DNA from: Rhodoferax aquaticus
GTDB taxonomy: Bacteria; Pseudomonadota; Gammaproteobacteria; Burkholderiales; Burkholderiaceae_C
Assembly: GCF_006974105.1 (NCBI RefSeq)
Contig: NZ_CP036282.1
Coordinates: 124,001-188,000, forward strand
DNA: 64,000 bases
Reading direction: 5' to 3'
Below, piece by piece: positions 9,547 through 18,666 of the stretch (the stretch's first letter is position 1; every line of letters starts with the position of its first letter). The position numbers and the translations under genes were made by a program. The notes below the pieces were generated by a model. The model made no database searches. It was not told the origin of the DNA and saw nothing but the letters and a program-made list of their open reading frames with translations.

Positions 9547-9566
9547 CCAACCCGTTTAGGGTTTGG
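9547..9566. terminator. Candidate bidirectional hairpin between convergent genes
   Basis: CCAACCC - short loop - GGGTTTGG lies at the junction of the convergent ends of the 8964 and 9556 genes and overlaps the stop codon of the latter. The stem is short and lacks a clear T-run on either side, so it is only a weak candidate. Confidence 0.3.
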
Positions 9567-11508
9567 TGCTGTATTTCAGCAGCAGCTTTTGTAAGCTCTC
9601 GGCCTTAAAGGGCTTGCCCATATGCTCGTCCATGCCGGCCTCCAGGCAGGCCGTTCGGTCTGATTCCATAGCGTTAGCGGTCATGGCGATGATGGGCGTG
9701 TGCTGGCCCGCAGGTTCGCGGGCCCGGATGATGCGTGTGGCTTCTAGGCCATTCATCACCGGCATTTGAATATCCATCAACACCACGTCCCAGGCACTGC
9801 TGGCAAACAAGTCCACCCCTTCTTGGCCGTTTTGCGCCAATACCACCTCATGGCCCCACTTGCTGAGCAAGGTGATGGCCAGCTTTTGGTTGATAGGGTG
9901 GTCTTCCACTAACAGCACCCGCAAAGGGCGCTGCTGGGCTGGGGCTGGGGCAGGCGTAAATGGAGTAGGCATGACCGAGTCTATGCTGTCATCCAAAGCC
10001 GCTAACAAATGCACGGTGAAATAGAAGCTGCTGCCCGCGCCGGGTGTGCTCTCCAGCCACATTCGCCCCCCCATCAGCTGCACCAGTTGCTTGCAAATGC
10101 TCAGCCCCAAGCCTGTGCCGCCAAATTTGCGTGTGGTGGAGGTGTCGGCCTGGCTAAAGGCCTCGAACACCTGGCCCTGCATGTCTGTCGGAATGCCAAT
10201 GCCTGTGTCACGCACGGCAAACTGCACTTCAAAAGAATCGTCGGGCAGTCGGGACCATCGCACCTCTATCCGCACACTGCCGGTGGTGGTGAACTTGATG
10301 GCGTTATCACACAGGTTGGTGAGCACTTGCCGAATGCGGCCCGGGTCGCCCAAGAAGTGAGTCGGAAGATCCGACGGCACTGTGCTCACGAGCGGCAAGT
10401 TTTTCTTTTGGGCACGCGCACCCACCGCCTTGAGCGTCTGGTCCACAAGCTCCGCTACGGAAAAATTGACCTGTTCAATCGCCAGCTTGCCTGCTTCAAT
10501 CTTTGAAAAGTCCAAAAAGTCATTGAGGATGACCATCAGCGTCTGCGCAGAGCCCTTCACGGTGCCCAAGTAGTCGCGCTGCTGTGCGGTGAGTTCTGTA
10601 TCCAAGGCCAAATCGGTCATGCCTATGACCCCGATCATGGGCGTGCGAATCTCGTGGCTCATATTGGCCAAGAACTCACTCTTGGTCCGGTTGGCGTTTT
10701 CGGCAGACAGTTTGGCGCTGCGTAATTGTTGTTCAGTCCGGCTTTTGAACCAAAACATGACCACAAAGGTGGCGACCAAAATCCCCCCAAACAACAGTGA
10801 GGCCTCGTTGATTTGGTTGCCCGCCAAGAGTTCTGCCTTTTCTAGCGGCACGGTCACCGAAAGCGCGCCCATCAGCTGGTGCTGAGCCCATTGCTTGCCC
10901 GGAGCCACGCCTTGGCTCGCGCGCAGGCTAAGAATAGGCGCTGTCTTCTCATAGGCGTTGTGGCAGGTCACGCACGACATTTGCGAGGCGGGGTCTGCTT
11001 TTAAAAAACGCAGCACCCGCTGCCCATCGTGGGTTTCTATGCGGGACACCGAGCGCCACGCAATGGCCTCTTTGGGAGCGGCCTGGTCTTGGTTCTCCAG
11101 TTGCGGCCACGCCCAGAGCAAGAAATCGTCGGACAGACCTTGTGAACCCTCTAGGTTCCACTTGCTCACGGGGCGGTAGGCAAACAGCTTGTCAGAGTCG
11201 GCAGAGGCAGAGAGCCCCACTAACTTTAAAAACTGGGCGGGAATCGGCACATGCCCGGGTAAGTTGGCAAAGTTCACGTCGGGGCCAAAGCCGTCTTTGC
11301 GCAGCTTCTCGGCTACTTCCTTGGCATACACCGAGCGCGCGGTCGTGGCTTGACTGGCCACCACTTCGGCAATGGCCAGGGCTTGGTGCTCCACGGTCTG
11401 GCGCACCGCATCTCGCACCACCGCATAGCCCAGCACGCAGGCCAGCACAAAAACTGTCACCAGCAAGGCATAGGAGCGTGAAAAACGGGTTACCCAAGTG
11501 CGAAGCAT
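9556..11508 (-). CDS. Hybrid histidine kinase with c-type haem-like periplasmic domain
   Basis: 650 residues from ATG at 11508, which follows AAAGG; in-frame ATGs at 11544 and 11535 are alternatives. Membrane segment near 10-30, then a periplasmic DUF3365/Tll0287-like domain with a CVTCH motif that fits covalent haem attachment, and a second membrane segment near 220-240. Cytoplasmic HisKA follows (SHEIRTPM, His285), then HATPase ([25 protein letters not shown]) and a C-terminal receiver ([10 protein letters not shown], phospho-acceptor in [10 protein letters not shown]). The haem site suggests redox or gas sensing; that is inference. There is no adjacent output gene. Confidence 0.9.
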   Translation of the reverse strand: MLRTWVTRFSRSYALLVTVFVLACVLGYAVVRDAVRQTVEHQALAIAEVVASQATTARSVYAKEVAEKLRKDGFGPDVNFANLPGHVPIPAQFLKLVGLSASADSDKLFAYRPVSKWNLEGSQGLSDDFLLWAWPQLENQDQAAPKEAIAWRSVSRIETHDGQRVLRFLKADPASQMSCVTCHNAYEKTAPILSLRASQGVAPGKQWAQHQLMGALSVTVPLEKAELLAGNQINEASLLFGGILVATFVVMFWFKSRTEQQLRSAKLSAENANRTKSEFLANMSHEIRTPMIGVIGMTDLALDTELTAQQRDYLGTVKGSAQTLMVILNDFLDFSKIEAGKLAIEQVNFSVAELVDQTLKAVGARAQKKNLPLVSTVPSDLPTHFLGDPGRIRQVLTNLCDNAIKFTTTGSVRIEVRWSRLPDDSFEVQFAVRDTGIGIPTDMQGQVFEAFSQADTSTTRKFGGTGLGLSICKQLVQLMGGRMWLESTPGAGSSFYFTVHLLAALDDSIDSVMPTPFTPAPAPAQQRPLRVLLVEDHPINQKLAITLLSKWGHEVVLAQNGQEGVDLFASSAWDVVLMDIQMPVMNGLEATRIIRAREPAGQHTPIIAMTANAMESDRTACLEAGMDEHMGKPFKAESLQKLLLKYSTKP

Positions 11509-11568
11509 GCAGCCTTTCAAGCGGTACACCCGCATGCGGTCCATTGTAGGGAGGCTGGCAAGATTTGA

Positions 11569-12390
11569 CTACTGGGAGCTGCTTGCATCGGCTCGCGGCG
11601 TGTATCCGCTGGTCTTGCGAAACTCGTCTGGGGTGGTGCCCATGCGGTTTTTGAACATGCTGATGAAGGCCGAGGCGCTGCTATAGCCTAGGTCCAGCGC
11701 AATGGTTTCTACCGTTTGGCCGCGCTCCAAAAGCCCCATGGCCTTGACCACACGCAGGCGCTGGCGCCACTCGGCCAAGCGCATGCCGAGCTCACGCTCG
11801 GCGCGGCGCATGAGGGTGCGTTCGGTGGTGTGCGCGGCCCGGGCGAGCTCTGGCAAAGCACGCGTGTCGCCGGGGTGGGCTTGCAGCCACTGCAACACGG
11901 GGCCTAGCACCGGGTCTTCTGAGCTGGGCAAATAGCTGCCTGCACGCGGTGCCACGTTGAGTTGGTCTACCAACACGTGCAGCAAACGTGCATCGGCCGC
12001 AGTGCTTGGCAGGCCCGCGGTGCGCAGGCGCATGTGGTCTAGCAGCGCTCGCACCAAAGGGCTCACGGTGAGCGCGCAAGGCTGGGTAGGCAACTGCGAG
12101 CTGCATTCGGGCGACACATAGAGCGAGCAATGGTGCGCTTCCAAACGGTTGAGGCCCACATGGTCCAAGTTAGGTGGCAGCCAAATGCCGTAGTGCGGCG
12201 GTGCCAAGTAGTGGTGGCCCGCCACCTTGACTTCCATGACCCCGCTGAACGCATACACAAACTCGCCCCACGCGTGCTGGTGCGCGGGGTAAAGGCCTTC
12301 GGCTGGCACATAGGCACTGCGAAACATGATGGGCGCGGGCAGCGCGGGGCTAGACAATGGGATCTCTAGCTTAGGTTGCAGGATGGGCAT
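11569..12390 (-). CDS. AraC family transcriptional regulator (cupin type)
   Basis: 273 residues. The N-terminal half is cupin-like (HQHAWGEFVYAFSGVMEVKV, PPHYGIWLPP), the usual ligand-sensing module of this subgroup. The C-terminal half carries two helix-turn-helix motifs (ELARAAHTTERTLMRRAER and ETIALDLGYSSASAFISMF). Start ATG at 12390. It is divergent from the DMT transporter gene at 12504 across a 113-base gap, the common arrangement for a regulator and the exporter it controls; a GGCTTGTC direct repeat (12414 and 12427) lies in that gap. Ligand unknown. Confidence 0.9.
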   Translation of the reverse strand: MPILQPKLEIPLSSPALPAPIMFRSAYVPAEGLYPAHQHAWGEFVYAFSGVMEVKVAGHHYLAPPHYGIWLPPNLDHVGLNRLEAHHCSLYVSPECSSQLPTQPCALTVSPLVRALLDHMRLRTAGLPSTAADARLLHVLVDQLNVAPRAGSYLPSSEDPVLGPVLQWLQAHPGDTRALPELARAAHTTERTLMRRAERELGMRLAEWRQRLRVVKAMGLLERGQTVETIALDLGYSSASAFISMFKNRMGTTPDEFRKTSGYTPRADASSSQ

Positions 12391-12503
12391 GGCGTGGTGG
12401 GCTGGGGCTTGGCGGCTTGTCGGTATGGCTTGTCAGTTAATCACTATATCCATGAAAGCGGTCAGTCCGATAATGGCCCTCTCTTCAATCACCCGGTGTT
12501 GTT

Positions 12504-13424
12504 ATGGATTCACGCAAAGGCTTGGACGGCCAGGCCATCACCCTCATGCTGGTGCTCTGCTTTCTTTGGGGCATGCAGCAGGTGGTGCTCAAAGCCACCG
12601 CGGCAGACATTGCGCCGGTCATGCAAATTGCGCTGCGCTCCGGCGTGGCCGCCGCGCTGCTTGCGGTGTACATGTGGCTGCGCGGCGAGCGCATGGACCT
12701 GCGCGACGGCACCTTGCTGGCAGGCGTGGCGGTGGGCTGTTTGTTTGCCTTGGAGTTCATGCTCGTGGCGGAGGGCCTGCGCCATACCAACGCCTCGCAC
12801 ATGGTGGTGTTTTTGTACACGGCACCTATCTTTGCCGCTCTAGGCCTGCAGTGGCGCTTGCCCGCCGAGCGCTTGAACAAAGTGCAGTGGTTGGGCATTG
12901 CCTTGGCGTTTGGTGGGCTTGCCTTCGCCTTCTTGGGCCGCACCGGCAGTGCCAGTCCCGCGCAAGGCAACGTGCTCTGGGGTGACCTTTTAGGTTTGTT
13001 GGGTGGCATGGCGTGGGGTGCTACCACCGTGGTGGTGCGCTGCTCGCGCCTGGCCAAGGCACAGGCCAGCCAAACGCTGATGTACCAGCTGATCGGCGCG
13101 TTTGTTTTGCTGCTGGCCGCCGCGTGGGGCACAGGCCAAGCGGGTGTGAACTTCACGCCCCAAGTGTGGGCTAGCTTGGCGTTTCACTCGGTGGTGGTGT
13201 CGTTTGCCAGTTTTTTGGTGTGGTTTTGGCTCTTGCGCACTTACCTTGCCAACCGCTTGGGGGTGTTCTCGTTCATGACCCCGTTGTTTGGCGTGCTCTT
13301 GGGTGCCTGGTTGCTGCACGAGCCGCTGGAGCCTAGCTTTCTACTGGGTGCCATACCCGTGCTCGTGGGCATTGTGCTGGTGAGCGGCGGCGACTGGGTA
13401 GCGCAGCTACTATCAAAAAAGTAG
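12504..13424 (+). CDS. EamA/DMT family transporter
   Basis: 306 residues, about ten transmembrane helices in two EamA repeats: FLWGMQQVVLKATAADIAP near residue 20-40, and a second repeat beginning around residue 155 at the LLGGMAWGATTVVVR segment. Members of this family usually export amino acids or other small metabolites. It is divergent from an AraC regulator. The last codons and the TAG stop are supplied by a copy of the dispersed repeat, so the C-terminal LLSKK tail probably differs from relatives lacking it. Substrate cannot be assigned. Confidence 0.85.
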   Translation: MDSRKGLDGQAITLMLVLCFLWGMQQVVLKATAADIAPVMQIALRSGVAAALLAVYMWLRGERMDLRDGTLLAGVAVGCLFALEFMLVAEGLRHTNASHMVVFLYTAPIFAALGLQWRLPAERLNKVQWLGIALAFGGLAFAFLGRTGSASPAQGNVLWGDLLGLLGGMAWGATTVVVRCSRLAKAQASQTLMYQLIGAFVLLLAAAWGTGQAGVNFTPQVWASLAFHSVVVSFASFLVWFWLLRTYLANRLGVFSFMTPLFGVLLGAWLLHEPLEPSFLLGAIPVLVGIVLVSGGDWVAQLLSKK

Positions 13425-13455
13425 CTGCCTACGCAGTATTTACGGGCGCAACACG
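13407..13455. repeat. Dispersed repeat, copy 2, providing a stop codon
   Basis: Begins CTACTATCAAAAAAGTAG, itself a small CTAC/GTAG hairpin, continues CTGCCTACGCAGTAT and ends ACGGGCGCAA. It overlaps the last codons of the DMT gene and lies between two convergent genes. It may act as a weak transcription end. Confidence 0.7.
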
Positions 13456-13460
13456 CTGAT

Positions 13461-14210
13461 TTAGCCCTTGTTTTTGGCCTGGCGCTTGCCGCGCGCGCGG
13501 ATGTTGAGCGCTTCCACCCCCAGCGAGAACGCCATGGCCGCATAGATGTAGCCCTTGGGGATCTCTTGGTCAAAGGCCTCGGCAGTGAGGGCCATGCCCA
13601 CCATCACCAAAAACGCCAGCGCCAGCACCTTGACGGAGGGGTGCCTGTCCACAAACTCGCCAATGGGTTTGGCCGCCACCAGCATCACGCCCACCGAAGT
13701 CACCACCGCCGCCACCATCACGCTGATCTGGTCCACCATGCCCACGGCGGTGATGACGGAGTCCAGCGAGAACACAATGTCAATGATGGCAATTTGCCCA
13801 ATGATGGCCCAAAACAACTTGGTGCCCGCCGCCTTGAGCGCCGCGTCATCCGTGGCAGCCGGGGCATGTTCGTCACGCGCCTCCACCTCCACAAAGATCT
13901 CGTGCGAGGCCTTGTACAGCAAGAACACGCCGCCCAAGAGCAGCACCAAGTCCCGCCCGCTAAAGCCCTTGCCCAGCACCGAGAACAGGTCGGTGGTCAG
14001 CCCCATCACCCAGCTCAGCGAAAACAGCAAGAGCAGGCGCGACACCATGGCAAAGCCCAAACCCAAGCGTCGCGCTTTGTCTCGTAGCTCAGGCGGCAGC
14101 CGGCCCACCAAGATCGAGATGAAGATGATGTTGTCAATGCCCAGCACAATCTCCAGCGCTGTCAGCATGCCAAACGCGATCCACACATTGGGGTCAGTGA
14201 GAAATTCCAT
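13461..14210 (-). CDS. TerC family integral membrane protein
   Basis: 249 residues from ATG at 14210, preceded by AAGGA seven bases upstream; the open frame extends 13 codons further without a site. Seven or so membrane segments, with the family signature LEIVLGIDNIIFISIL near residues 20-35 and the second acidic membrane motif IDIVFSLDSVITAVG near 120-135. TerC/Alx-type proteins handle metal ions such as manganese, often linked to exported-protein metallation; the older tellurite name is historical. Charged cytoplasmic loop VEARDEHAPAATDD. No operon partner. Confidence 0.9.
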   Translation of the reverse strand: MEFLTDPNVWIAFGMLTALEIVLGIDNIIFISILVGRLPPELRDKARRLGLGFAMVSRLLLLFSLSWVMGLTTDLFSVLGKGFSGRDLVLLLGGVFLLYKASHEIFVEVEARDEHAPAATDDAALKAAGTKLFWAIIGQIAIIDIVFSLDSVITAVGMVDQISVMVAAVVTSVGVMLVAAKPIGEFVDRHPSVKVLALAFLVMVGMALTAEAFDQEIPKGYIYAAMAFSLGVEALNIRARGKRQAKNKG

Positions 14211-14301
14211 CGGGTAGTCCTTGGGGTGAAGTTGCAGGATGGTGAGCATCCTAGCCGCAAGCCCTTACACAGGTAGGGCCATTGCGTGGGGCGGGCGCAG
14301 C

Positions 14302-14345
14302 TTGCTATGCAACTAGTAGCTAATTGCGCTGGTTTCATGCGGGTT
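14302..14345. repeat. Degenerate dispersed-repeat relative
   Basis: Contains CTATGCAACTAGTAGCT followed by AATTGCGC, matching the 5' half of the dispersed repeat but not its GGGCGC tail. It sits in the divergent gap upstream of the MYG1-like gene. Confidence 0.35.
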
Positions 14346-14371
14346 ACTGGCAAGCTGGGTAAGATAGCCGC

Positions 14372-15346
14372 ATGCTTAAAACTACCGTAATCGCCACGCA
14401 CAGTGGCAGCTTTCACGCCGACGATGTGTTTGGTGTGGGCGTCTTGATGGGGGTGTACCCCACACACACTTTGGTCCGTACCCGCCAGCAATCTGAGATG
14501 GATGTGGCCGACTTTGTGGTGGACGTAGGGGGCGTGTGGGACGCAGCCGCGGGCCGCTTTGACCACCACCAGCGCGGCTTTAACGGCGCGCGCCCCGCGC
14601 AGCAGGTGGGCGACACCGTGCAGCCTGGCGTGGGCTATGCCAGCGCGGGTCTGGTGTGGGCAGCACATGGCGCAGCCTATGTGGAGAGCTGGGCCGCAGC
14701 CCACCGCCAGCCACTGGATGCGCAAGCGGTAAGCGATGTGGTGCGCTCTATCGACCATGCGCTGGTACAGTACCTGGACATGGTGGACACCGGCCAAGGC
14801 GATGTGGCGGCCGGCATTTTTGGCTTGTCAGCACTGATTGCGCAGCTCAACACCCATTGGCTGGAAGAGCAGGGCCTAGACCACGCCGCCAAGGCAGCGC
14901 TGCAGCAAGCCCGCTTTTTAGAGGCTATTGCCATCACGCGCAAATTTTTGGACCACGCCATCAGCAAAAAGGTCGCCCAGATTCGCGCAGTCGACATCGT
15001 GCGCCGCGCACCGCGTGTGCTGGGTGGCAAGGTGCTGCACTTGAACGAAGGCGGCATGCCATGGACGCGCGTGGTGGTGGACGAAATGCCCGAGGTCATG
15101 TTCGTGATTTACCCCGACTCTGATGGCAATCAGTACCAACTGAAAACCGTGCCCGTGGAAGCTGGCTCCTTCACCGCCCGCCTGGACCTGCCTGCGAGCT
15201 GGGCAGGCCTGCGCGACCACGAGTTGGCGGCTGTGACCGGCGTGGCCGACAGTGTGTTTTGCCACCTGAACCTGTTCATCGGCGGTGCGCGCAGCTATGA
15301 AGGTGCGGTGCAGTTAGCCGCGCTGGCGCTGGCAGAGTCCGCCTGA
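14372..15346 (+). CDS. MYG1 family protein (DHH-like phosphoesterase/exonuclease)
   Basis: 324 residues, about the usual family length. Conserved metal-site blocks: THSGSFHADDVFG (residues 9-21) and GRFDHHQRGF with DHH at 64-66, followed by HVDxx-type downstream blocks such as EQGLDHAAKAA and VHLNEGG-like VLHLNEGGMPW. The eukaryotic homologue MYG1 is a 3'-5' RNA exonuclease of mitochondria and nucleus; the bacterial role is not established. The stop overlaps the start of the next gene (TGATG), so the Mpv17-like membrane protein is translationally coupled to it. Confidence 0.85.
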   Translation: MLKTTVIATHSGSFHADDVFGVGVLMGVYPTHTLVRTRQQSEMDVADFVVDVGGVWDAAAGRFDHHQRGFNGARPAQQVGDTVQPGVGYASAGLVWAAHGAAYVESWAAAHRQPLDAQAVSDVVRSIDHALVQYLDMVDTGQGDVAAGIFGLSALIAQLNTHWLEEQGLDHAAKAALQQARFLEAIAITRKFLDHAISKKVAQIRAVDIVRRAPRVLGGKVLHLNEGGMPWTRVVVDEMPEVMFVIYPDSDGNQYQLKTVPVEAGSFTARLDLPASWAGLRDHELAAVTGVADSVFCHLNLFIGGARSYEGAVQLAALALAESA

Positions 15347-16020
15347 TGTCGGCGACAATGCCGATGACGGCCCTGGGCCAAGTGCGCGCCGCAGTCCAAG
15401 CCAATTTTTTGCCGGGGCTGGTGCTGTGGTCCTGTCTGGCCGCCTTGCTGGCGGCTTATGCGAGCAGCGCCTCGGTGCAAGCGGGCTTGGCGCAGTGGGG
15501 CTTGGTCAAGCAGGCCTGGGGCTATCCGTTTGCCTTTGCCTCGTACGTGGTGTTTGCCGTGGTGGTGCCCGAGGCGCTGGGCTTTTTGGTACTCAAGCAA
15601 ACCTGGTCCCCAGGCAAGTGGCGTGAAATGGGCTACGCCGCCTTGGTATTTGGCACGGTGGGGGTCACGGTAGACATGTTCTATGCCTTGCAAGTGAGCC
15701 TGTTTGGCGAAGGCCATGATTCCGCCACCCTAGCGAAAAAGATGGTGTTTGACCAGTTTGTGTACTCACCGGTGTCCAACTGGTTTGTGGTCGCCCTGTT
15801 TGCGTGGCGCGAAAACGGCTACCACGCCAGCACCTGGCGGGTCGCCTTGTCAGCCCACTTTATGAGCACCCGCTACCTGCCCATGCTGGTGGCGCTGTGG
15901 TGTGTGTGGATACCCAGCGTGCTGGTGATTTACTTCATGCCCACGGCCTTGCAGTTCCCGGTGGCGTCCATTGTGCTGAGCTTTTGGATACTGATATTCA
16001 AATTCATCCGCAAGAGCTAA
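15346..16020 (+). CDS. Mpv17/PMP22-like integral membrane protein
   Basis: 224 residues with about four to five membrane segments. Not a familiar bacterial family at first sight, but the C-terminal half resembles the eukaryotic Mpv17/PMP22 signature: KMVFDQFVYSPVSNW (compare K-M-x-x-D-Q-x-x-x-x-P), a W-R-x-x-L block, then ALWCVWIPSVLVIYFMP and a terminal W about 20 residues later. The comparison is from memory of the family pattern, not an alignment run. Start ATG overlaps the MYG1 stop by one base. A solute or ion channel role is inferred only. Confidence 0.6.
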   Translation: MSATMPMTALGQVRAAVQANFLPGLVLWSCLAALLAAYASSASVQAGLAQWGLVKQAWGYPFAFASYVVFAVVVPEALGFLVLKQTWSPGKWREMGYAALVFGTVGVTVDMFYALQVSLFGEGHDSATLAKKMVFDQFVYSPVSNWFVVALFAWRENGYHASTWRVALSAHFMSTRYLPMLVALWCVWIPSVLVIYFMPTALQFPVASIVLSFWILIFKFIRKS

Positions 16021-16021
16021 C

Positions 16022-16069
16022 GCTACATAAAACATAGCTGCTTGTGCAGTATCCATGGGCGCAAGAGGG
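16022..16069. repeat. Dispersed repeat, copy 3
   Basis: GCTACATAAAACATAGCT then GCTTGTGCAGTATCCATGGGCGCAAGAGGG. It fills most of the gap between the convergent 15346 and 16088 genes, starting two bases after a stop codon. Confidence 0.7.
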
Positions 16070-16087
16070 TAATCTTGCTTTTTTCCT

Positions 16088-16975
16088 TCAAATAAACAGC
16101 CTCTCTTGCAAAAATGCCAAGAAGGTGGCCGTCTTGAAGGCCAGCCAGGGCCGCGCGGGGTAGACCGCATACACCGGCTGGCCCGCGCGTAGCTGGTAGT
16201 CGGGTAGCAGCTGCACCAAGCTGCCCTGCGCCAACTCTTGCGCGACCAAGAGCCGGTCAATCACCATCACGCCGCCACCCGCCACGGCGGCGGCTACCAG
16301 CGCCATGCCGTCGTTGATTTGCAACTTGCCCGGCACGCGCAGCAGTGACGTCGCTCCGTCGTGGGTAAAGCTCCATTCATCAAACACCCGCGCGCCGCTG
16401 CAATACAACAGGCAGTCATGCGCCAGCAAATCGGTGGGCACACGCGGTGTGCCTTTGCGCGCCAAGTAGGCCGGTGCGGCCACCAGAACGCGGGGGTTGT
16501 CGCACAGGCGCCGCGCGATCAGCGTGGAGTCTTCCAAGTGCGCCACCCGCAAGGCCACGTCAATGTGCTCGGCAATCAGGTCCACCATGCGGTCGTCCAC
16601 TGAGAGGTTGATTTCTACCTTGGGGTACAGCGCGGTGAACTCCACCAGCAGGGGCACCAGGTAGCGTTGTCCCAAGGGGCGCGGGCAGGTCACGCGCAAG
16701 CGCCCCATCACCTCGTTTTGGTGCTGCTCGGTGAGTTGCTCAATGTTGGCCACCGCACGGTCAATGTGCTGCGCCTCGGCAAATACTAGCTCGCCAATTT
16801 CGGTCAGAGTCAGGCGCCGGGTCGAGCGCTGAATAAGGCGTGCGCCCAGCTCATCCTCTAGCTTGGCCAGCTGGCGCGACACCACCGACTTGCCCATGCC
16901 CAGGCCTGAAGCGGCTTTGCTGATAGAGCCCGCGTGGACGATGGCGCTGAACAGTGCGAGGCGTTGTGGATTCAT
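16088..16975 (-). CDS. LysR family transcriptional regulator
   Basis: 295 residues. N-terminal winged helix-turn-helix (LALFSAIVHAGSISKAASGL, then VVSRQLAKLEDELGARLIQR) and a C-terminal LysR substrate-binding domain (RVTCPRPLGQRYLVPLLVEF). The linker region matches the subgroup in which FSxxVxxGSxxxAA is followed by STRRLTLTEIG. Divergent from the NADP-dependent oxidoreductase gene at 17103; the 127-base shared upstream region is the natural operator. Probably controls that gene and itself. Inducer unknown. Confidence 0.9.
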   Translation of the reverse strand: MNPQRLALFSAIVHAGSISKAASGLGMGKSVVSRQLAKLEDELGARLIQRSTRRLTLTEIGELVFAEAQHIDRAVANIEQLTEQHQNEVMGRLRVTCPRPLGQRYLVPLLVEFTALYPKVEINLSVDDRMVDLIAEHIDVALRVAHLEDSTLIARRLCDNPRVLVAAPAYLARKGTPRVPTDLLAHDCLLYCSGARVFDEWSFTHDGATSLLRVPGKLQINDGMALVAAAVAGGGVMVIDRLLVAQELAQGSLVQLLPDYQLRAGQPVYAVYPARPWLAFKTATFLAFLQERLFI

Positions 16976-17102
16976 GGTGGGTGGCCTAAAACGGTGATTG
17001 CTGCCAAACGGGCAACAATATTATGCAAACTTAGTGACTATGCGGGCAATAAGTGCGTCTCTACACTCCTGCTCATTCCTATCTACCCCTTGGAGAACCT
17101 TT

Positions 17103-18113
17103 ATGAGCAACGCCATCAACCGCCAATTCAAACTCGCCGCCCGCCCCGCTGGCGCCGTGAAAGCCACCGACTGGAACCGCACCGAAGAAGCGGTGCGCGC
17201 ACCCGCCGAGGGCGAAGTGCAGATCCAAAACTTGTACCTCTCGCTAGACCCCGCCATGCGCGGTTGGATGAATGAGAGCAAGGCCTCCTACATCCCGCCC
17301 GTGGGCATTAACGAAGTCATGCGTGCCATTGCCGTGGGCAAAGTGACCGCCTCCAACAATCCCAAGTTCGCCGTGGGTGACCATGTGACCGGCCTCTTGG
17401 GCGTGCAAGACTTTGCCTACTCCAGCGGCCAAGGCCTCACCAAAATCGACCCCAAGTTGGCGCCCTTGCCGCTGTACCTAGGCACGCTGGGCATGCCAGG
17501 CCTGACCGCCTACTTTGGCCTGTTGGAAGTGGGCCAGCCAAAAGCGGGCGACACCGTGGTGGTGTCTGGTGCTGCAGGCGCTGTGGGCTCGGTGGTGGGG
17601 CAAATTGCCAAGATCAAAGGCGCGCGCGTGGTGGGCATTGCCGGTGGTGCCGACAAGTGCCGCTACTTGGTCGAAGAGTTGGGCTTTGATGCCGCCATCG
17701 ACTACAAAACCGAGAACGTGGCTGAGGCCTTGAAGACCCACTGCCCCGACGGCGTGAACGTGTACTTTGACAATGTGGGCGGCGACATTTTGGACGCCGT
17801 GCTCACCCGCCTCGCGCGCGGTGCTCGCATCGTGATCTGCGGCGCCATCTCGCAGTACAACAACACCACGCCCGTCAAAGGCCCTGCCAACTACTTGTCG
17901 TTGCTGGTGCAACGCGCCACCATGACCGGCATTGTGGTCTCCGACTACTACGACCGCGCTGCAGAAGCCGCCATGGTCATGGCCGGTTGGATCCAGTCCG
18001 GCAAGCTCAAAACCCGCGAAGACATCGTCGACGGTCTGGACAACTTCCCCAAGGCCTTTGACATGCTGTTCACCGGTGCAAACAACGGCAAGCTCGTGTT
18101 GAAGGTGGCGTAA
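17103..18113 (+). CDS. NADP-dependent oxidoreductase, MDR superfamily (CurA/LTB4 dehydrogenase-like)
   Basis: 336 residues from ATG at 17103, preceded by GGAG; the upstream in-frame ATG at 16998 has no such site. Zinc-free medium-chain reductase: LSLDPAMRGWM near residues 45-55, LGMPGLTAYFGLLEVG near 130-145, and the nucleotide-binding VSGAAGAVGSVVGQIAK (about 155-171). YFDNVGGDILD is the family's NADPH-domain hallmark. Such enzymes reduce alpha,beta-unsaturated ketones or aldehydes. Divergent LysR gene suggests induction by a substrate or stress. Confidence 0.9.
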   Translation: MSNAINRQFKLAARPAGAVKATDWNRTEEAVRAPAEGEVQIQNLYLSLDPAMRGWMNESKASYIPPVGINEVMRAIAVGKVTASNNPKFAVGDHVTGLLGVQDFAYSSGQGLTKIDPKLAPLPLYLGTLGMPGLTAYFGLLEVGQPKAGDTVVVSGAAGAVGSVVGQIAKIKGARVVGIAGGADKCRYLVEELGFDAAIDYKTENVAEALKTHCPDGVNVYFDNVGGDILDAVLTRLARGARIVICGAISQYNNTTPVKGPANYLSLLVQRATMTGIVVSDYYDRAAEAAMVMAGWIQSGKLKTREDIVDGLDNFPKAFDMLFTGANNGKLVLKVA

Positions 18114-18241
18114 GCCCACCGTAGGTCACGCAACGCGCTGCATGCGGGCGTGTTGCGGCATAGCCTAGAAGCTGGTGAACCCCAGTTGACTCCGGCCCTT
18201 CGTTGGTGAGAATGGCGTGACTGTTCACCACAAGATATGGC

Positions 18242-18643
18242 ATGAAATACGCACAACACGGAGAGTTTTCGTTGCATTGGCAAGGCGATGTGCTCGTTGC
18301 CCGCTATACCGGCACGTGGAATGAGTTGGCATCCACCAACCTCCATGCAACGGCAAAGCAAATGTGGGCGGCGGGTTTGCCAGCGCCGGCTTGGGGATTG
18401 CTCAGCGATGTGCGCGAGTGGGGCGGAGGCACACCGCAAGCCCTTGAGCTGTGGTGGGAGTTTTTTGAAGACTGCGTGCAGCACGGTTTGCTGGCCGTGA
18501 GCGATGTAGTGCCGAGCCCCATGTTGAAACTGGTCTTGAGCCCCTTGGCCAAGCGGGCCAGCGCATTGGCCCATTACCATCGTGGGGACAACATCGAAGA
18601 CGCCCTGCAATGGCTAGCCTCCCAGGGCTTACGGACCGGGTGA
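18242..18643 (+). CDS. Hypothetical protein, possibly STAS/SpoIIAA-like
   Basis: 133 residues with no signal peptide or membrane segment. The pattern of a beta-strand opening (FSLHWQGDVLVARYTGTWN), alternating helices and strands, and a closing HRGDNIEDALQWLASQ helix resembles SpoIIAA/STAS-like domains annotated in Burkholderiales. No partner kinase or phosphatase is adjacent. The assignment is by general pattern and is weak. Start ATG at 18242; it converges on the 18667 gene with a 23-base gap. Confidence 0.55.
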   Translation: MKYAQHGEFSLHWQGDVLVARYTGTWNELASTNLHATAKQMWAAGLPAPAWGLLSDVREWGGGTPQALELWWEFFEDCVQHGLLAVSDVVPSPMLKLVLSPLAKRASALAHYHRGDNIEDALQWLASQGLRTG

Positions 18644-18666
18644 GCTGCGGCTCCGTAGCACAGCGT

